DNA from: Desulfuromusa sp.
GTDB lineage: Bacteria > Desulfobacterota > Desulfuromonadia > Desulfuromonadales > Geopsychrobacteraceae
NCBI GenBank assembly: GCA_021647765.1
Contig: JAKIUD010000014.1
Location: forward strand, 1-58,117
Direction of reading: 5' to 3'
DNA: 58,117 nt
This document shows, one piece after another, positions 1-7,503 of the stretch. How positions within the stretch are numbered: position 1 is the stretch's first letter; each line of letters begins with the position of its first letter. The notes under the pieces were generated by a model that saw only the letters and a list, made by a program, of their open reading frames with translations, ran no database searches and was not told the origin of the DNA. The translations under genes were made by a program, and so were the position numbers.

Positions 1-322
1 AAATTGCGATGGCATTTTAGTCGAGCGATGACAAAACAGGTCAAACCGGCGTATCGAAAACCTGACAGTCCCGAAGGTCGTTGAGACCGAAAATTCGATA
101 AGGACGATACGCGCAGATTTCATCGAGATCCGAGAGATCATAAACTCTCTCATAAAGAGACCGGATATACGGCAGCAATCCTGTCCCTGTTATCATTGAC
201 AAAAAAACCTTGCAATTAAGGGGGAGACCATATATGGGGACACGTAGCAAGTACCTATTCCCAGAATACTTATTTATAGTCGGAGTTTGCCTTTTTAATC
301 TACCCTTTGTGGAAAAAAAATT
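1..322. other. Left edge, no intact gene; possible coding remnant on minus strand
   Basis: No convincing intact gene is visible here. On the minus strand, positions 250 to 41 form a 69-codon open frame that starts with TTG and lacks a good ribosome binding site. Its second half (residues about 22-66, rich in charged and aromatic residues) reads like real protein, so it may be the tail of a decayed gene. I do not recognise the family. The stretch around 225-262 (ATATGGGGACACGTAGCAAG onward) resembles the GGGGACA-type sequence often seen near REP-associated transposases, but there is no transposase in this stretch. Confidence 0.25.
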
Positions 323-859
323 CTATCTGCGACACATCCCGCGACCTTGACCTCGACCAGCTCCACGCCCTGCACCCATACCACGACCCATGCCACGACC
401 TGCACCAAATCCCATCCCCTGCCCAACTCCGGGGAGTGCCCCTGGGCATTGTGGGGCTCCAGCGGGAGTTCCATTGGCGGCCGGCTGGTTCTCAATCGGA
501 GCAGAATTGTTTTGCTCACTTTGAGCGTTGTTTTGGGGAATACCACCAGCTTTCAGTTGATCCAGCACCCCCTGAACGGTACCGGTGATATTTTCGTAAT
601 AAGGAATCTTGGCCTGATTGAGAACTTCTGCAGCTTTTGGACCAACACTTCCGGTATAAAGGGCTTCAACACCGTACTCTGATAAAATTTGTGCTGCTCC
701 AGTTCCTGCACCATTCGCTGCACCGACACCATCGCTATTATTATGGGCTGTGACTTCACCTGTTTCAGTATTTATAATCATGTAATAGGCAGCCCGTCCG
801 AATCTTGGATCAATTTCTGACTGCAATGAATTTTCTAATGCGGTTATTGCTATCAGCAT
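323..859 (-). CDS. NifX/NifB-like (dinitrogenase iron-molybdenum cofactor family) protein with Gly/Met/Arg-rich tail
   Basis: The 178-residue protein starts MLIAITALENSLQSEIDPRFG, the characteristic opening of the small NifX/MTH1175-like alpha/beta fold that binds Fe-S or Fe-Mo-type clusters. The fold occupies about residues 1-105 and includes the GVEALYTGSVGPKA segment. A low-complexity linker (about 106-135) follows, then a tail with repeated GMGRGMGAGRG units ending in MCRR. The tail closely resembles the neighbouring DUF5320-like protein, so this looks like a fusion of the two modules. No nif structural genes are present, so a direct role in nitrogenase assembly is not supported; metal-cluster carriage or an Mrp/ParA-linked role is more likely. 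It lies downstream of the DUF5320-like gene on the same strand. Confidence 0.8.
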   Translation of the reverse strand: MLIAITALENSLQSEIDPRFGRAAYYMIINTETGEVTAHNNSDGVGAANGAGTGAAQILSEYGVEALYTGSVGPKAAEVLNQAKIPYYENITGTVQGVLDQLKAGGIPQNNAQSEQNNSAPIENQPAANGTPAGAPQCPGALPGVGQGMGFGAGRGMGRGMGAGRGAGRGQGRGMCRR

Positions 860-875
860 ATTTATGTATTCTCCT

Positions 876-949
876 GTAGGGGCGAACCCGTGTGTTCGCC
901 CAGCTGTGTCTCGTCTAGCATTGGGGCAGACACGCAGGTCTGCCCCTAC
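876..949. repeat. 74-bp double-hairpin repeat with terminal inverted repeats
   Basis: The element begins GTAGGGGC and ends GCCCCTAC, an 8-bp terminal inverted repeat. Inside are two hairpins: GGGCGAAC pairing with GTTCGCCC around 881-901, and GGGGCAGAC pairing with GTCTGCCCC around 923-946. It sits between two minus-strand genes, so it could modulate read-through or mRNA stability. The form is that of a small non-autonomous repeat (MITE or REP-like). No second copy was seen in the window. Confidence 0.6.
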
Positions 950-955
950 AAAATT

Positions 956-1195
956 CTAACGTCTTCCTCTGCCGCGACCCGATCCTTGGTTACGACCGGT
1001 ACCACCGCCAGCTCCTAAACCCTGACCCGGTTGGTCAGCTAACCCTTGGTTGCGACCTAATCCTAAACCTTGGCCTTGTCCAAGTCCTTGTCCGCGTCCA
1101 GCGACCCCGGCTCCTTGTCTGCGATCAGCAACCCCTAATCCCCGACCTGTCATTGCTCCTTGACCTTGTGGTCCTGTTCCATCTCTTCCTGGCAT
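956..1195 (-). CDS. DUF5320-like small Gly/Arg/Gln-rich protein
   Basis: The protein has 79 residues and starts MPGRDGTGPQGQGAMTGRGLG, which matches the N-terminal signature of the DUF5320 family found next to NifX/MTH1175-like and Mrp-type ATPase genes in anaerobes. The rest consists of repeated GxGxGQGLGLG and GRG units ending in RGRGRR. No fold or catalytic residue is visible; a metal-binding or intrinsically disordered scaffold role is possible but unproven. An AGGAGG-type ribosome binding site lies just upstream at about 1198-1206 (minus strand). Its promoter region carries two identical palindromes (1272-1285 and 1327-1340), and it is probably co-transcribed with the downstream NifX-like gene. 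Confidence 0.7.
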   Translation of the reverse strand: MPGRDGTGPQGQGAMTGRGLGVADRRQGAGVAGRGQGLGQGQGLGLGRNQGLADQPGQGLGAGGGTGRNQGSGRGRGRR

Positions 1196-1271
1196 AACTG
1201 CCTCCTTTTTGTTGTGTGGTTAATTTTAAGTTACAGGGATACAGTAAAGTATCGACGGCCGTAACTTTCTA

Positions 1272-1285
1272 TGTGCATATGCACA
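1272..1285. promoter_or_regulatory. Palindromic operator, copy 1
   Basis: TGTGCATATGCACA is a perfect 14-bp palindrome. It is repeated exactly at 1327-1340 within a longer shared context (ATGTGCATATGCACAAAA). This copy lies where transcription from the minus-strand promoter at 1291-1319 would begin. A dimeric repressor or metal/redox sensor site is the likely function; the regulator is not in the window. Confidence 0.65.
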
Positions 1286-1290
1286 AAACT

Positions 1291-1319
1291 AGATTAATAC
1301 TGCTTTCCGGAATTGTCAA
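1291..1319 (-). promoter_or_regulatory. Sigma-70-like promoter for the DUF5320/NifX-like pair
   Basis: On the minus strand, TTGACA (1319-1314) is followed after 17 bp by TAATCT (1296-1291). It lies exactly between the two TGTGCATATGCACA palindromes, one just upstream of the -35 and one over the start-site region. This geometry would let a bound repressor block transcription. Confidence 0.55.
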
Positions 1320-1326
1320 GAATAAA

Positions 1327-1340
1327 TGTGCATATGCACA
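1327..1340. promoter_or_regulatory. Palindromic operator, copy 2
   Basis: This is an exact second copy of TGTGCATATGCACA, with its start 55 bp from the first. It abuts the upstream side of the minus-strand -35 box. The spacing is close to five helical turns, which would place the two sites on roughly the same face of the DNA. Confidence 0.65.
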
Positions 1341-1414
1341 AAATAATTATAAGGGAGAGTTATGTGTTGTGGGGAATGAGAATTTTGTGGTTAGTTTTTA
1401 TTTTTCATTAAAGA

Positions 1415-1443
1415 TTGACACTTAGAATTTTCTGCCATTTAAT
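1415..1443 (+). promoter_or_regulatory. Sigma-70-like promoter for the liv operon
   Basis: TTGACA at 1415-1420 is followed by a 17-bp spacer and TTTAAT at 1438-1443 (or TAATAT with a 19-bp spacer). It lies about 120 bp upstream of the livK-like start and points toward it. It is distinct from the minus-strand promoter bracketed by palindromes. Confidence 0.5.
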
Positions 1444-1564
1444 ATGGAGGAGAACACAACCAAAGAGAGAAGGGAGGTTTATTTTTTCGAGATCGTTATA
1501 GAAAATAAATTTGTAACTCACTAACAATTCTGGATCATCAACATTTTGAACATGAGGAGGAGAG

Positions 1565-2794
1565 ATGAAAAAGAGAGCTTTAAGTATTATGATAGCGCTG
1601 GCATTTGTTTTGGTATCTTTTGTCGGAGTTCACGCTGCCTCAACGGTCAAAATCGGTTTTACTTACATTATGTCGGGCCCATTCTCTGCGTATGGGCAGT
1701 TTGCCAGGCAAGGTGCAGAGATGGCAATTGAGGAGATAAATGCTGCCGGGGGAATTAATGGCCAGCAGGTTGAAGGATTCTTTGAAGACTCCACAGGAAA
1801 AGCTGATGTTGCCCTGCGAGCAATTAGAAAACATGTTTATCAAAACAAGGTCGATATCCTGATAGGACTCGATTCAAGTGGCGTGGCAAAAACGGTTGTT
1901 CCTTCCATCGAGCAGATGAAGACTCCGTTAATTATTACTCATGCAGCAACTCCAGATGTTACCGGGAGTGTTTGTAATAAATATACTTTCCGAATTTCCC
2001 TGAATCTGGCTCAGAATGTCAAGGCTGCTAGTCTGTTGGCTAATGAGACCGGAGCAAAAAAATGGACGACTGTCGGCCCCGATTATTCTTTTGGCCACCA
2101 ATCCTGGGAGTATTTTGAAAAATATCTGAAACAACTTAATCCTCAGGCAACCTTCTTGCCAAAAGATCAGGTCGTCTTTTCTCCATTTAAAACGACAGAC
2201 TTCAGTTCATATATCACCAAAGTGATGAACAGCAAGCCTGATGGTGTATTTATCTCTCTGTGGGGAGGGAACCTGATAGATTTTGTACGTCAGGCCAGCA
2301 GCATGGGTTTTTTTAAACAGAAATATGAAGTTCTCTTTTCACTTGGCGCTGCAACAGAGGTTCTGACCGCATTAGGCGACAAGATGCCGGAAGGTTTATG
2401 GGTTGGGACGAGATACTGGTTCTTGGCAAATAATTCTGCTTTGAATAAGAAATTTGTTGCTGCCTATTTCAAAAAGTATGGTGCATACCCCTCATACAAT
2501 GCTCATGGGGCCTACAGTGCTGTCTATGCATATAAAGCAGCTGCAGAAAAGGCGGGGTCGACTGACAAGATGGCAATTGTTAATGCTCTTGAGGGGTTAA
2601 CGATAGAGATCCCGACGGGAGTGATTACCTTCCGCAAGGGAGATCATCAAGCTGTCACCGATGCTCATTGGGGGAAAACTGCAGCAGATCCGAATTATCC
2701 GCTCCGTATCTTGAAACCAATCAAGATTTTCAAAGGTAAGAATGTTACTCCGGCGATTTCTGAAACCGGATGCTCTTTAGGGGCTGCTATGTAG
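1565..2794 (+). CDS. livK: Branched-chain amino-acid-type ABC transporter substrate-binding protein
   Basis: This 409-residue periplasmic protein has a signal peptide (about 1-25, KKRA start, hydrophobic core, cleavage near VHA-A). A type I periplasmic binding fold of the HAAT/LivK family follows: KIGFTYIMSGPFSAYG at the N-terminal strand, and EINAAGGINGQQVE, the classic ligand-binding loop region. There is no lipobox cysteine, so it should be soluble. A strong AGGAGGAGAG site precedes the ATG. It heads a five-gene operon with both permeases and both ATPases, so the importer is complete. The ligand cannot be fixed from sequence; related proteins bind branched-chain amino acids, other amino acids, amides or aromatic acids. 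Confidence 0.9.
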   Translation: MKKRALSIMIALAFVLVSFVGVHAASTVKIGFTYIMSGPFSAYGQFARQGAEMAIEEINAAGGINGQQVEGFFEDSTGKADVALRAIRKHVYQNKVDILIGLDSSGVAKTVVPSIEQMKTPLIITHAATPDVTGSVCNKYTFRISLNLAQNVKAASLLANETGAKKWTTVGPDYSFGHQSWEYFEKYLKQLNPQATFLPKDQVVFSPFKTTDFSSYITKVMNSKPDGVFISLWGGNLIDFVRQASSMGFFKQKYEVLFSLGAATEVLTALGDKMPEGLWVGTRYWFLANNSALNKKFVAAYFKKYGAYPSYNAHGAYSAVYAYKAAAEKAGSTDKMAIVNALEGLTIEIPTGVITFRKGDHQAVTDAHWGKTAADPNYPLRILKPIKIFKGKNVTPAISETGCSLGAAM

Positions 2795-2802
2795 ATCATG
2801 AG

Positions 2803-2842
2803 TTTCACAGCAGAGGTAAACCCTCTGCTGTGAAATAATATT
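2803..2842 (+). terminator. Intra-operon hairpin terminator/attenuator
   Basis: A perfect 14-bp stem (TTTCACAGCAGAGG, 2803-2816, with its complement at 2822-2835) encloses a 5-nt loop and is followed by TAATATTTTT. It lies between the binding-protein gene and the permease genes. This is a usual arrangement for making more binding protein than membrane components. Confidence 0.75.
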
Positions 2843-2891
2843 TTTGGGATTTATGTTCAGATAAATAGGATTTATGTAAGCTGGAGGGACT

Positions 2892-3752
2892 ATGGATTTT
2901 CTGTTATTGAATATCCTGAATGGGCTGAGCTGGGGGATGTTGCTGTTTCTGATTGCTGTTGGCCTGACGACTGTCTTCGGGGTTCTGGGTGTTCTGAACT
3001 TTGCTCATGGCTCTCTGTTCATGTTGGGGGCGTATTTGTGCATGCAGGTGATGCAATATTTTGACTCTTTTTGGCTTGGGTTGTTGCTCGGTCCCCTCTG
3101 TGCCGTGATTATTGGTGTTCTGGTTGAAAAATATCTGCTGAAGCGGGTTTATAACCGGGATGTCTCCTTTCAGTTACTTCTGACTTTTGCTATTTTGTTG
3201 ATTCTCGATGACGGTGTCCGGATGATCTGGGGCTCTGGTTATCACGTTGTTGACCCTCCCGAACTTCTTGCTGGCATTATGACAATTGCTGGGCAAGATT
3301 ATCCTGTCTATCGACTTTTTCTTATTGTCATCGGTCCGGTTATCGGTGGAATTCTCTGGTCTTTTTTTCATTTTACCAAGTGGGGCAAGATTATCCGCGC
3401 TGCTTCTTTTGATAATATTATGGCTGAAGGAGTCGGAATCAATGTCCCCCTGATCTACACGCTGGTTTTTGCCCTGGGAACCTGGCTGGCTGCACTGGGT
3501 GGTGCTTTGGCGGCTCCCCAGCAGAGTCTGGTGCCGTCAATGGGGGAAAAAATTATTATTGAAAGTTTTATTGTGGTCGTCATCGGGGGGATGGGAAGCT
3601 TTCCTGGCGCTTTTGTCGGCGCGTTACTCCTTGGTCTGCTGGGATCTTTCGGGACGATGTTTGCGGGACAGCTACAGATGGCTATCCCCTACCTTCTCCT
3701 TGCGGCAGTTCTCCTGATTAAACCAAATGGTCTGTTCAAGAAGGGGGTGTGA
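2892..3752 (+). CDS. livH: Branched-chain amino-acid-type ABC transporter permease (LivH family)
   Basis: This 286-residue integral membrane protein has about eight hydrophobic segments. The LivH signature GLTTVFGVLGVLNFAHGSLFM is near residues 25-45, and the cytoplasmic coupling region (GGMGSFPGAFVGALLLGLL) is near 230-250. It pairs with the downstream LivM-like permease to form the membrane channel of the importer. A GGAGG-type site precedes the ATG. The length is normal for the family. Confidence 0.92.
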   Translation: MDFLLLNILNGLSWGMLLFLIAVGLTTVFGVLGVLNFAHGSLFMLGAYLCMQVMQYFDSFWLGLLLGPLCAVIIGVLVEKYLLKRVYNRDVSFQLLLTFAILLILDDGVRMIWGSGYHVVDPPELLAGIMTIAGQDYPVYRLFLIVIGPVIGGILWSFFHFTKWGKIIRAASFDNIMAEGVGINVPLIYTLVFALGTWLAALGGALAAPQQSLVPSMGEKIIIESFIVVVIGGMGSFPGAFVGALLLGLLGSFGTMFAGQLQMAIPYLLLAAVLLIKPNGLFKKGV

Positions 3753-3754
3753 TC

Positions 3755-4714
3755 GTGTTGAAAATAAAATATCACACCCTTATTTTGACTGGAATATTAG
3801 TAACTTTGCTGTTTCTCTCACCATTAGTCATCCCCGTTTATTGGGTCATACTTCTTTCTGAAATCCTGATTATGGGACTGATGGCGGTCAGTTTTAATCT
3901 GCTGCTTGGCTATGCAGGATTGTTATCCTTTGGGCAGGGGGCTTTTTTTGGCCTTGGTGCCTATACTGCCGCTCTGATGTTGCAGGCAGGTTACGAAAAT
4001 TTATTTCTGATTTTTTTGGCGGGGATACTGGTTGCCATGCTGGCAGCATTGATTGTTGGTTTCTTTTCTGTTCGATTGGATGAAATCTTCTTTGCCATGA
4101 TCACCCTTGCCTTCGGCATGATGTTTTTCTCTATTGCCCACAACTGGCGGGATGTTACCGGTGGCAGTGATGGTCTCCCAGTTTTTAACCTGCCAAATTT
4201 ACAGTTATTTGGCTTAGATCTAACTTTTTATTCCCCGATCAGTATGTATTATCTGATTTTTACGACCGTTCTGATTGCCCTGTTCCTCCTCTGGCTGGTC
4301 GTCCATTCCCCTTTTGGTCTAATTCTCAAAGCCACGCGGGAAAATAAGCAGCGGGTTTCTTTTGTCGGAGGGAATGTCCGAAAATTACGAATTGTCGCCT
4401 TCACTATTTCTGGAGCGTTTACCGGGTTGGCCGGAGTTCTGTTTTGTCTGTTCAACAATATGGCGACTCCTGAATTTATGCACTGGAGCTTTTCGACCAA
4501 GCCGATCATCATGGCTATTATTGGTGGCACAGGAAGTTTCTTTGGCCCTTTATTTGGCGCTGGAATTTTCTTTGTTTTGGAACAGATCATTATCCGCTAT
4601 ACCGAAAATTGGATGTTTTTTCTGGGAATTATTCTGGTTCCCGTTGTCCTTTTCTTTCCCCAAGGGGTTTTTGGAACACTACAAAATAGATTTTTCAAGC
4701 AGAGGTCAAAATGA
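3755..4714 (+). CDS. livM: Branched-chain amino-acid-type ABC transporter permease (LivM family)
   Basis: The protein has about 319 residues and is highly hydrophobic. It carries the LivM signature SFNLLLGYAGLLSFGQGAFFGLGAY near the N-terminus and GGTGSFFGPLFGAG near 250. I chose the GTG at 3755 because AAGGGGG ends 7 bases upstream; a GTG at 3749 in the same frame would overlap the livH stop and is too close to that site. The stop overlaps the next gene (ATGA), which implies translational coupling. Confidence 0.88.
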   Translation: MLKIKYHTLILTGILVTLLFLSPLVIPVYWVILLSEILIMGLMAVSFNLLLGYAGLLSFGQGAFFGLGAYTAALMLQAGYENLFLIFLAGILVAMLAALIVGFFSVRLDEIFFAMITLAFGMMFFSIAHNWRDVTGGSDGLPVFNLPNLQLFGLDLTFYSPISMYYLIFTTVLIALFLLWLVVHSPFGLILKATRENKQRVSFVGGNVRKLRIVAFTISGAFTGLAGVLFCLFNNMATPEFMHWSFSTKPIIMAIIGGTGSFFGPLFGAGIFFVLEQIIIRYTENWMFFLGIILVPVVLFFPQGVFGTLQNRFFKQRSK

Positions 4715-5475
4715 GTACCGGGGATGTATTACAGATTAAAAATCTTGGACATTCTTATGGGAAATTCAAGGTTATTGAAGATATTTCATTGTCGATTGGC
4801 AAGGGGGAGATGTCCGCATTGATCGGCCCCAATGGTGCCGGAAAAACCACTTTTTATAATGCAATCTCAGGAAAATTTCCGCCCACCAGAGGCAAGGTCT
4901 TTTTGAATGGAAACGATATTACCGGACTCCCTTCTTATCGTGTCGTTGATAAGGGGATGTGTCGATCTTTTCAGATTACCAATATCTTTAACGACCTTAG
5001 CGTAATTGAGAATGTTTTCAGCCCGCTGATTATCCAGCAGAACAAACATTTTAAGCTTTACGGCAATATTTTTAATGACCAGCAGATTAACGAAAAAGCA
5101 ATGCAGACTCTGGAACAGGTTGGTCTGACTGATCGAGCTGATCAGGTTGTTGCTAACCTCGCCTATGGTGACAAACGACTGGTCGAAATGGCGATTGTCC
5201 TGGCTAGGGAGCCGAGTGTGGTGTTGCTGGATGAGCCGACGGCAGGAATGAACCCGGAAGAGACTGAAAATATGATCAATTTGATCAAAAAACTGGCCAA
5301 GAATTCGGGAACGACATTCTTTATTACCGAACACGATATGAAGGTCGTATTCTCTCTGGCAGAAAAGATCTATGTCCTCCATCAGGGTCATCTTCTCGCC
5401 TGTGGCAATCCACAGGAAATCCGAGCCAATGAACAGGTTCAGGAAGCGTATCTGGGGAGAAAAGTCCATGCTTAA
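4711..5475 (+). CDS. livG: Branched-chain amino-acid-type ABC transporter ATP-binding protein (LivG family)
   Basis: This 254-residue ATPase has Walker A GPNGAGKT at residues 39-46, and the LivG-type signature (LAYGDKR) precedes Walker B (VVLLDEPTAGMNPEE). It ends with the C-terminal extension (HQGHLLACGNPQEIRANEQVQEAYLG) that distinguishes LivG from LivF. It overlaps the livM stop by four bases and the livF start by eight, so the permease and ATPase genes are tightly coupled. It should bind the cytoplasmic faces of LivH and LivM. Confidence 0.93.
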   Translation: MSTGDVLQIKNLGHSYGKFKVIEDISLSIGKGEMSALIGPNGAGKTTFYNAISGKFPPTRGKVFLNGNDITGLPSYRVVDKGMCRSFQITNIFNDLSVIENVFSPLIIQQNKHFKLYGNIFNDQQINEKAMQTLEQVGLTDRADQVVANLAYGDKRLVEMAIVLAREPSVVLLDEPTAGMNPEETENMINLIKKLAKNSGTTFFITEHDMKVVFSLAEKIYVLHQGHLLACGNPQEIRANEQVQEAYLGRKVHA

Positions 5476-6160
5476 GGTTGATGATATCCATACTTACTAC
5501 GATGATAGCTATATCCTCCAAGGGGTTACTCTGAAAGTGAATGTCGGGGAGATTGTCTGCCTTCTGGGGAGAAATGGTGCTGGAAAATCAACAACCCTGA
5601 AAAGTATCATGGGGTATAATCATCCCCGCAAAGGGAAGGTATATTTTCTGGACAAAAATATTTCCAGACAGTCCGTCTATAAAAATGTCCGGATGGGGCT
5701 GGGCTATGTTCCTGAAGACCGCCGGATTTTTTCTGAACTATCGGTTCAGGAAAATCTTGAGGTCTCCTTCAGTAGTGCAGTGGAGACACAGTGGACAATT
5801 GATGAGCTGTTCAAAACCTTTCCTCTCATGGAAAAACTCAGACATCGTAAGGGGGGTGGGCTTAGCGGGGGAGAACAGCAGATGGTTGTCATTGCCCGGA
5901 CTCTGGCTTGTCAACCGAAAATGATCCTTCTTGATGAGCCTTGCGAAGGGCTGGCCCCAGTTATTGTTGAACAGCTGAGTGAAATTATCTGCCGCTTGAA
6001 AGAGCACTTTCCCATCCTGTTAGCAGAGCAGAATGCCAACTTTGCTCTCGAAGTTTCTGATCGTGGCTATGTTATTGATAAAGGGGTTATTCGCTTTTCC
6101 GGAACCAAGGAGGAGTTGCAGCAGAATGATGAGATCAAGAAACGCTATCTCTCTGTCTGA
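5468..6160 (+). CDS. livF: Branched-chain amino-acid-type ABC transporter ATP-binding protein (LivF family)
   Basis: This 230-residue ATPase has Walker A GRNGAGKST, signature LSGGEQQM and Walker B MILLDEPCEGLAP, the last typical of LivF. The open frame extends 32 codons upstream, but the protein should start at the ATG at 5468: the family begins MLKVDDIHTYY here, and a GGGGAGA site lies just before it. It is the last gene of the liv operon and is convergent with nfo after a 32-bp gap. Confidence 0.92.
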   Translation: MLKVDDIHTYYDDSYILQGVTLKVNVGEIVCLLGRNGAGKSTTLKSIMGYNHPRKGKVYFLDKNISRQSVYKNVRMGLGYVPEDRRIFSELSVQENLEVSFSSAVETQWTIDELFKTFPLMEKLRHRKGGGLSGGEQQMVVIARTLACQPKMILLDEPCEGLAPVIVEQLSEIICRLKEHFPILLAEQNANFALEVSDRGYVIDKGVIRFSGTKEELQQNDEIKKRYLSV

Positions 6161-6192
6161 TCAATACTCCCCAGAATAAACTGTCGCTCAAA

Positions 6193-7044
6193 CTATTCTG
6201 TTAGTCCCGCCAGCCGTTTCATCTCGGCAATTTCTTCGGGCCATAATTCTGGATTGGTGGTTTCCAGAACCATGGGAATGCCGTCAAAACGTCCATCGCC
6301 CATAATATATTTAAAACAGTCCCAGCCGATCTCACCGGCACCCAAAGGGGCGTGGCGGTCAACTCTGCTTTCGTAGGGGGTTTTACTGTCGTTGATGTGC
6401 ATCCCTTTTAGATACTTAAAGCCAACAACCTGATCGAATTCGGCAAAAGTTTTTTCGCACATTTCCGCTCCCCGTAGGTCGTAACCGGAAACGAAAGTAT
6501 GGCAGGTATCAAGGCAGACTCCGACCCGATCTTTATTATCGATCTGCTCGATAATTTCAGCTAAATGTTCGAAGCGGTAACCAAGATTGCTCCCCTGACC
6601 CGCGGTATTTTCAATCACCGCAGTGACCTCAGAAACTTGTTGCAAAGCTAAATTGATCGATTCGGCGATTCGGCTTAAACAATCAGCTTCGCTCATCTGC
6701 TTTAAATGGGTTCCTGGATGGAAATTAAGGTACCTCAGGCCCAATAGCTGACAGCGCTGTAACTCATCAATGAAAGCGTTGCGCGATTTCTCCAATTTTT
6801 CTGTTTCAGGGTGACCAAGGTTAATCAGATAGCTGTCATGGGGGAGAATCTGCTCCGGTTTGAATTGATGTTTTTGGCAATTCTCCTTGAATTTCGTAAT
6901 TGCCTCTTCGGTCAATGGTGAGCTTTTCCATTGTTTTTGATTTTTCGTAAACAGGGCAAAAGCGGTTGCGCCAATTTTTGCGGCATTCAGAGGGGCATTA
7001 AAAACACCTCCCGCCGCACTCACATGTGCTCCAATATATTTCAT
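6193..7044 (-). CDS. nfo: Endonuclease IV (AP endonuclease)
   Basis: This 283-residue TIM-barrel enzyme cleaves DNA 5' to abasic sites in base-excision repair. It begins MKYIGAHVSAAGG, the standard Nfo opening. The trinuclear zinc ligand motifs are all visible in order: HDSY (about 69), NFHPG (about 109), IENTAGQG (about 145), CLDTCH (about 180), HINDSK (about 216), DRHAPLG (about 229) and LETT (about 261). Length and motifs are complete, so it should be active. It is monocistronic and convergent with livF. Confidence 0.95.
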   Translation of the reverse strand: MKYIGAHVSAAGGVFNAPLNAAKIGATAFALFTKNQKQWKSSPLTEEAITKFKENCQKHQFKPEQILPHDSYLINLGHPETEKLEKSRNAFIDELQRCQLLGLRYLNFHPGTHLKQMSEADCLSRIAESINLALQQVSEVTAVIENTAGQGSNLGYRFEHLAEIIEQIDNKDRVGVCLDTCHTFVSGYDLRGAEMCEKTFAEFDQVVGFKYLKGMHINDSKTPYESRVDRHAPLGAGEIGWDCFKYIMGDGRFDGIPMVLETTNPELWPEEIAEMKRLAGLTE

Positions 7045-7059
7045 AATCTAAATTTACTC

Positions 7060-7212
7060 TCTTTCTTTTTTCAGGCATGATGACAATCGAAGAATTAGTG
7101 ATTGTTTTCTAAGTTGTTTCGATCGGCAGAAATTCTCCAGGTCTTGATCTTTCAGTTCTATTTCACCTCTGGCATAGTCGGCGACAAATCTGCAGATTAA
7201 GTCGATCAGTTA
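7060..7212 (-). pseudogene. Fragment resembling the C-terminal part of NudC
   Basis: On the minus strand an open stretch translates as ...CRFVADYARGEIELKDQDL..., which matches the nudC gene at 11.5-12.3 kb (GFVADYAGGEIELRDRELA). The DNA is also alike: the plus-strand stretch around 7153-7200 aligns closely with 11569-11616. There is a stop just upstream of the match and no start codon, so this is a relic. It could be a decayed duplicate or an old recombination scar. Confidence 0.5.
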
Positions 7213-7298
7213 GTGCACCGTATATATGGCAGAAACCTTTTGGTTTGAAAAGCAGATCTTTCAAGATTTTACCTCTTTTGGTGGATTCCACCTGTTGA

Positions 7299-7486
7299 TT
7301 GACACAATTTCTTATGCTGCTAAGCAGGATCGAAGCAGTGTTGTCCCTGTCGGTCGTACTGTTTGCGTTCGGCTTTTTCAAGGGTCATTTTGCTGACACG
7401 CAACCATTGCGTAGCAGTTGGCAAACCTGCTTGATCGGTGTGGTTCGGCTGCAGCAGCATTTGCTATTGCACAGGCTATTTCTTGA
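7299..7486 (+). pseudogene. Frameshifted C-terminal remnant of a VIT1/CCC1-family membrane protein
   Basis: The frame from 7299 gives FLMLLSRIEAVLSLSVVLFA followed by FGFFKGHFADTQPLRSSWQT, then CLIG. This resembles the last transmembrane segments of bacterial VIT/CCC1-family (iron/manganese) transporters. The expected Ala-rich final helix (SAAAAFAIAQAIS then stop) continues in a different frame from about 7439 to 7486, which implies a frameshift. No N-terminal part is present. The family call rests on the overall pattern only. Confidence 0.45.
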
Positions 7487-7503
7487 AGAAAGGACGTGAC
7501 AGG

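Noticed and set aside
323..859. Nitrogenase gene cluster
   Set aside because: The NifX-like fold alone is not evidence of nitrogen fixation; no nifHDK, nifB or nifEN is present.
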